Of a DNA stretch of 64,000 nucleotides, positions 61,441-64,000 are shown one piece after another. Made by a program: the position numbers and the translations under genes. Under the pieces are notes generated by a model, which had not been told where the DNA came from, ran no database searches, and saw nothing but the letters and a program-made list of their open reading frames with translations. This DNA is from Malurus cyaneus samueli (Eukaryota; Chordata; Aves; Passeriformes; Maluridae): NCBI GenBank assembly GCA_009741485.1, contig CM019216.1, forward strand, positions 52,029,943 to 52,093,942, given 5' to 3'. Within the stretch, counting starts at the first letter, position 1, and each line of letters opens with the position of its first letter.

Positions 61441-62925
61441 CTCCTTCCACAGTACCAAACTGTTGTCAAATGTCATTGAAAGTAAAAAAAAATGTGATAG
61501 TAATTAGAGTGGGGGGACCATACTTAAGTACCAAAAGTGACAACAGACTTTTACGGCCATCCTCACTTAGATCTGGACTTTATTCTTTGCTGGTGAATTG
61601 GCTCTGGTGTAGCTCCAGTTCAACTTCATGGAAGTGTCAGCATGACCCACCAGTGGGCCTGGTTCTCCTCTTACTGTCCCCTGTGTGGGCTAATCCCAAA
61701 CAGCTCCTGAGAGTCACCACCCGCAAAGGAAAACTCCCAGCTGGCATCAACCCACCACAGCTCTTTCCTGGGCCAACTGCTCTCCTTCCTCTGTGTGGGT
61801 GTGGACACATGGCACAGGGCATTTTCTCATGCCTTTGCCAGCTCTTCACTGGCTGGTGGCACAATTCACTGGGGAAAATGTCTCTGATCCAAATCGCAAT
61901 CTGTCCCGGCTTGTGAGCTTGCAGAACAAAGCAACACAAGAGAGCAGAGCGGAAAGCAGCTGTTCCTGCCTGGGGACAATTATGCACAGAATTAAATAGG
62001 TCCCAATGCCTACTCCTTCATTTGTTAGGAAACATCCTCTCAGCACCGCAGCCCAGGTTCCCCAGAGTCTGCCCAGTGCCAGGCAACTGATCCCTGGCAG
62101 ATCTCATGAAAATGCTGCGTGTAACCAGATCAGGAGGCATCATATGGAGTAAATGTGGTTCAGTGGACGCTCCCCTAGAAAGGGTAAAGTTACATAATAC
62201 TGTCTGCAAGAACAATTAAAAAGGCAAATAGTTGGGACTTGGCTGTGCCTTATCATTCCAATCTAGCTCTGCCATCTTGGTCTGGACAGCAATTGTCAGA
62301 GCATCCTCAGGGAAGGGAAGAGGTCATCACATGATAGAATCATCTTGTAATTACATGACAGCACCTTTCAGAAACAGATCTCGAGTCCATTTATCAGCTC
62401 TAATTCATAAGTTTGTAGCATCAAAACTATTATATCTAAATTCACTTTGGCCTCTTTCATATGCTGAGTTCGCTTTGCAAATAAAATGCACTGGTTTCGT
62501 TCAGTTGACAACAGTGGCAAAAGTGGATCCTCTGCAATTCTGGGTAACAGGACGTTTATATTTTAAAAATGTACCCAGTCATCTTTAAAAGCGTCTAGTG
62601 GGAGTTACATTTCCACAGGTACTGGAAAAACATGCCTGTAATTCAAATGCCACAATGTAAATATTTAGAATGACAACAAATTTTAATCTGTTTCTCAGAT
62701 TAAAAACCTCGTGACTCTGCTCAGGCCCCATTTCTGCTCAGGAGGCAAGATGACTGGAAATTTCTCTAAGTGATATAAATATGTGCCTAATTCCCATCCC
62801 ATTCTCTGGGCTGACTCTGGATGGAAATCCAGCATTACAGAGACACAGCAAGGACAAGAGCCAACGTCTGGGAACTGCAGCTCAGCAAACCTAAACTGAA
62901 GTACAATGGAAATTTTCTAGCAGAT

Positions 62926-63131
62926 GGGGTAATTGACCATAAGAACAGTTCATGGAGAGTTGTGTTGAATTCTCTCCACCACTCGTAATCCCTAAATCAG
63001 GACTGGATGTTTTTCCAGTAGATAGACCAAACAAGAATTAAGTCAGAGAAAGCTAATGGCCTCAGTTGTAGCAGAGGTCAGACAAAGAGGATACCAACGG
63101 CCTCTCTTGGCCTTATAGTCTTTGAGTCTCC
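62926..63131 (+). mobile_element. Old CR1 LINE 3' fragment, plus strand
   Basis: The blocks GGGGTAATTGACCATAAGAAC, TGTTGAATTCTCTCCACCAC, AATCAGGACTGGATGTTTTTCC and CAGAGGTCAGACAAAGAGGA...GGCCTCTCTTGGCCTTATAGTC appear in the order of the 3' region of older CR1 subfamilies. That region is usually read as TTAACCATTGGAACA...GTGGTGGATTCTCC...AAGATTGGATGTCTTTC...GAGGTCAGACTAGATGATC...CCCTTCTGGCCTTA. Divergence is high and no frame remains. Confidence 0.75.
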
Positions 63132-64000
63132 TAAATAAAAAGTTCAGGGTTTGCAGATTGTAGCATAAATCCTATTCTATTTCAGGCTGCTTTCAAACTT
63201 GGGCAATGAAAGGAGAAGGAAAATAAACAGATGCTGTGGGACAAAATCATGTGAGTGATGAACAAAAAGCCCTATCCATGCATCAAGTGTGGCAGAGCAT
63301 CTTCCCAGGGGTCTGTCTTATCAGTGACCTGGTTTACTTTGGCCTATTTGTCAGTGGCAGAAAAAGAAAACAGCCCCAGAACCTGATAACTGTATAGGAC
63401 TGATTGTATCGTGTAGTGATAATGAATTTGAATAGCTCTATTAGAAGAGCAGTGTGGCCTGAAATATCCCTCCCCTTTTCATGGACGGTGACTTTTCTGG
63501 GTTGCCTCTTATCTAACAACAGGGTGTTTTTCCAGGGCACAAATTCTTTAAAAACAGAGAAGTGTTAAGAGATTCCTTCCTTGCTTGATAGGAGTTACCT
63601 CCTCTTGGATGTGACATTTTGATGGCTGAACTCCAAACCAGACCCAGGGAATGGTCTGGTTTTAAGTGAAAAAGGAAGAAAATAGATATCTGTTTTGAAA
63701 GCAGGCACTATGGCAGATTTGCTTGGGAGCACAGCCAGCCAAAGAGTTGACTCATCACAGCAGAGCAGACCGTGAACTCCAGCACCACGGGAAGGACAGG
63801 AAGAAGCAGCAAAGGCAAGGAGGGTGGTGGGAATCTCTTCAAGTGGGTCCGTGACCGCAGAGTTTGTCACATAGAACCATGTCCAGGATTGCAAAATGCA
63901 CTGCTTTGTGAGGGTTCCCTTGGAGTAGGGCTCATTTTGGACTTTTGTGGAACCCTAAAAGCTGCTGACTTGTGGCCCATTTCATGTGTTGGTTTTTTCC
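63132..64000. other. Unique non-coding stretch to window end
   Basis: No gene or repeat is recognised. A 99-codon minus-strand frame at 63595-63894 has no family resemblance. Confidence 0.6.

Larger units (their letters stand above)
55141..62925. other. Long unique non-coding stretch, no gene seen
   Basis: No exon is supported. An A-rich tract lies at 56873-56910, a 14-base alternating purine-pyrimidine palindrome at 59622-59635, and a GC-richer patch at about 60540-60740 with a few CpGs but not a CpG island. The 166-codon plus-strand frame at 61416-61916 overlaps an opposing 116-codon frame and has no recognisable domain. AT-rich blocks at 61000-61440 and 62200-62480 may be conserved elements. 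Confidence 0.6.

Overview
The window looks like gene-poor, AT-rich nuclear DNA from a bird, either an intergenic desert or the inside of a very large intron. The main evidence is the interspersed repeats. Every transposon relic I can recognise is a CR1 LINE fragment. Several carry the typical CR1 3' end (the GATGATCTT...TTCCAACCC block followed by ATTCTATG-type octamers), and two carry recognisable CR1 reverse-transcriptase coding sequence. I see no Alu, B1 or L1-type sequence and no bacterial gene organisation. A crocodilian or turtle is a weaker alternative. The species and chromosome cannot be told from the sequence.

I found no protein-coding exon, tRNA, rRNA, known microRNA or CRISPR array that I can support. 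The open reading frames are short, lie on all frames and strands, and do not resemble known families. The exceptions are two stretches of CR1 ORF2. The longest open frame (225 codons, minus strand, 25777-26454) is longer than chance would usually give, but it lies on a pyrimidine-rich strand where stop codons are depleted.

Layout. 1-16.9 kb: unique AT-rich sequence with a (CTTT)n microsatellite at 3.9 kb, a T-rich tract at 8.2 kb and a CR1 3' stub at 13.7 kb. 16.9-17.8 kb: a minus-strand CR1 with an internal deletion, followed by a 25-base A tract. 20.1-20.6 kb: an old plus-strand CR1 containing a 20-N assembly gap. 22.3 kb: an old minus-strand CR1 end. 23-45 kb: unique sequence with an A-rich tract, a (TATATG)n hexamer array and small CR1 ends at 36.7 and 41.5 kb. 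45.6-46.1 kb: a plus-strand CR1 3' fragment. 46-64 kb: unique sequence with a second long (TTTC)n microsatellite at 55 kb and an old CR1 end at 63 kb.

The most interesting non-repeat signal is a scatter of AT-rich blocks dense in homeodomain, POU-octamer, SOX/FOX, PBX-HOX-like and MEF2-like motifs. The best are at 12.8, 16.3-16.5, 34.6-34.9, 51.85-52.1, 52.7-52.8 and 61.0-61.4 kb. There is also a CACCTG/CAGGTG E-box cluster at 44.35 kb and a double palindrome at 31.9 kb. They resemble the conserved non-coding enhancers found in deserts around developmental genes, but without alignments this is inference. I found no convincing new biological system.
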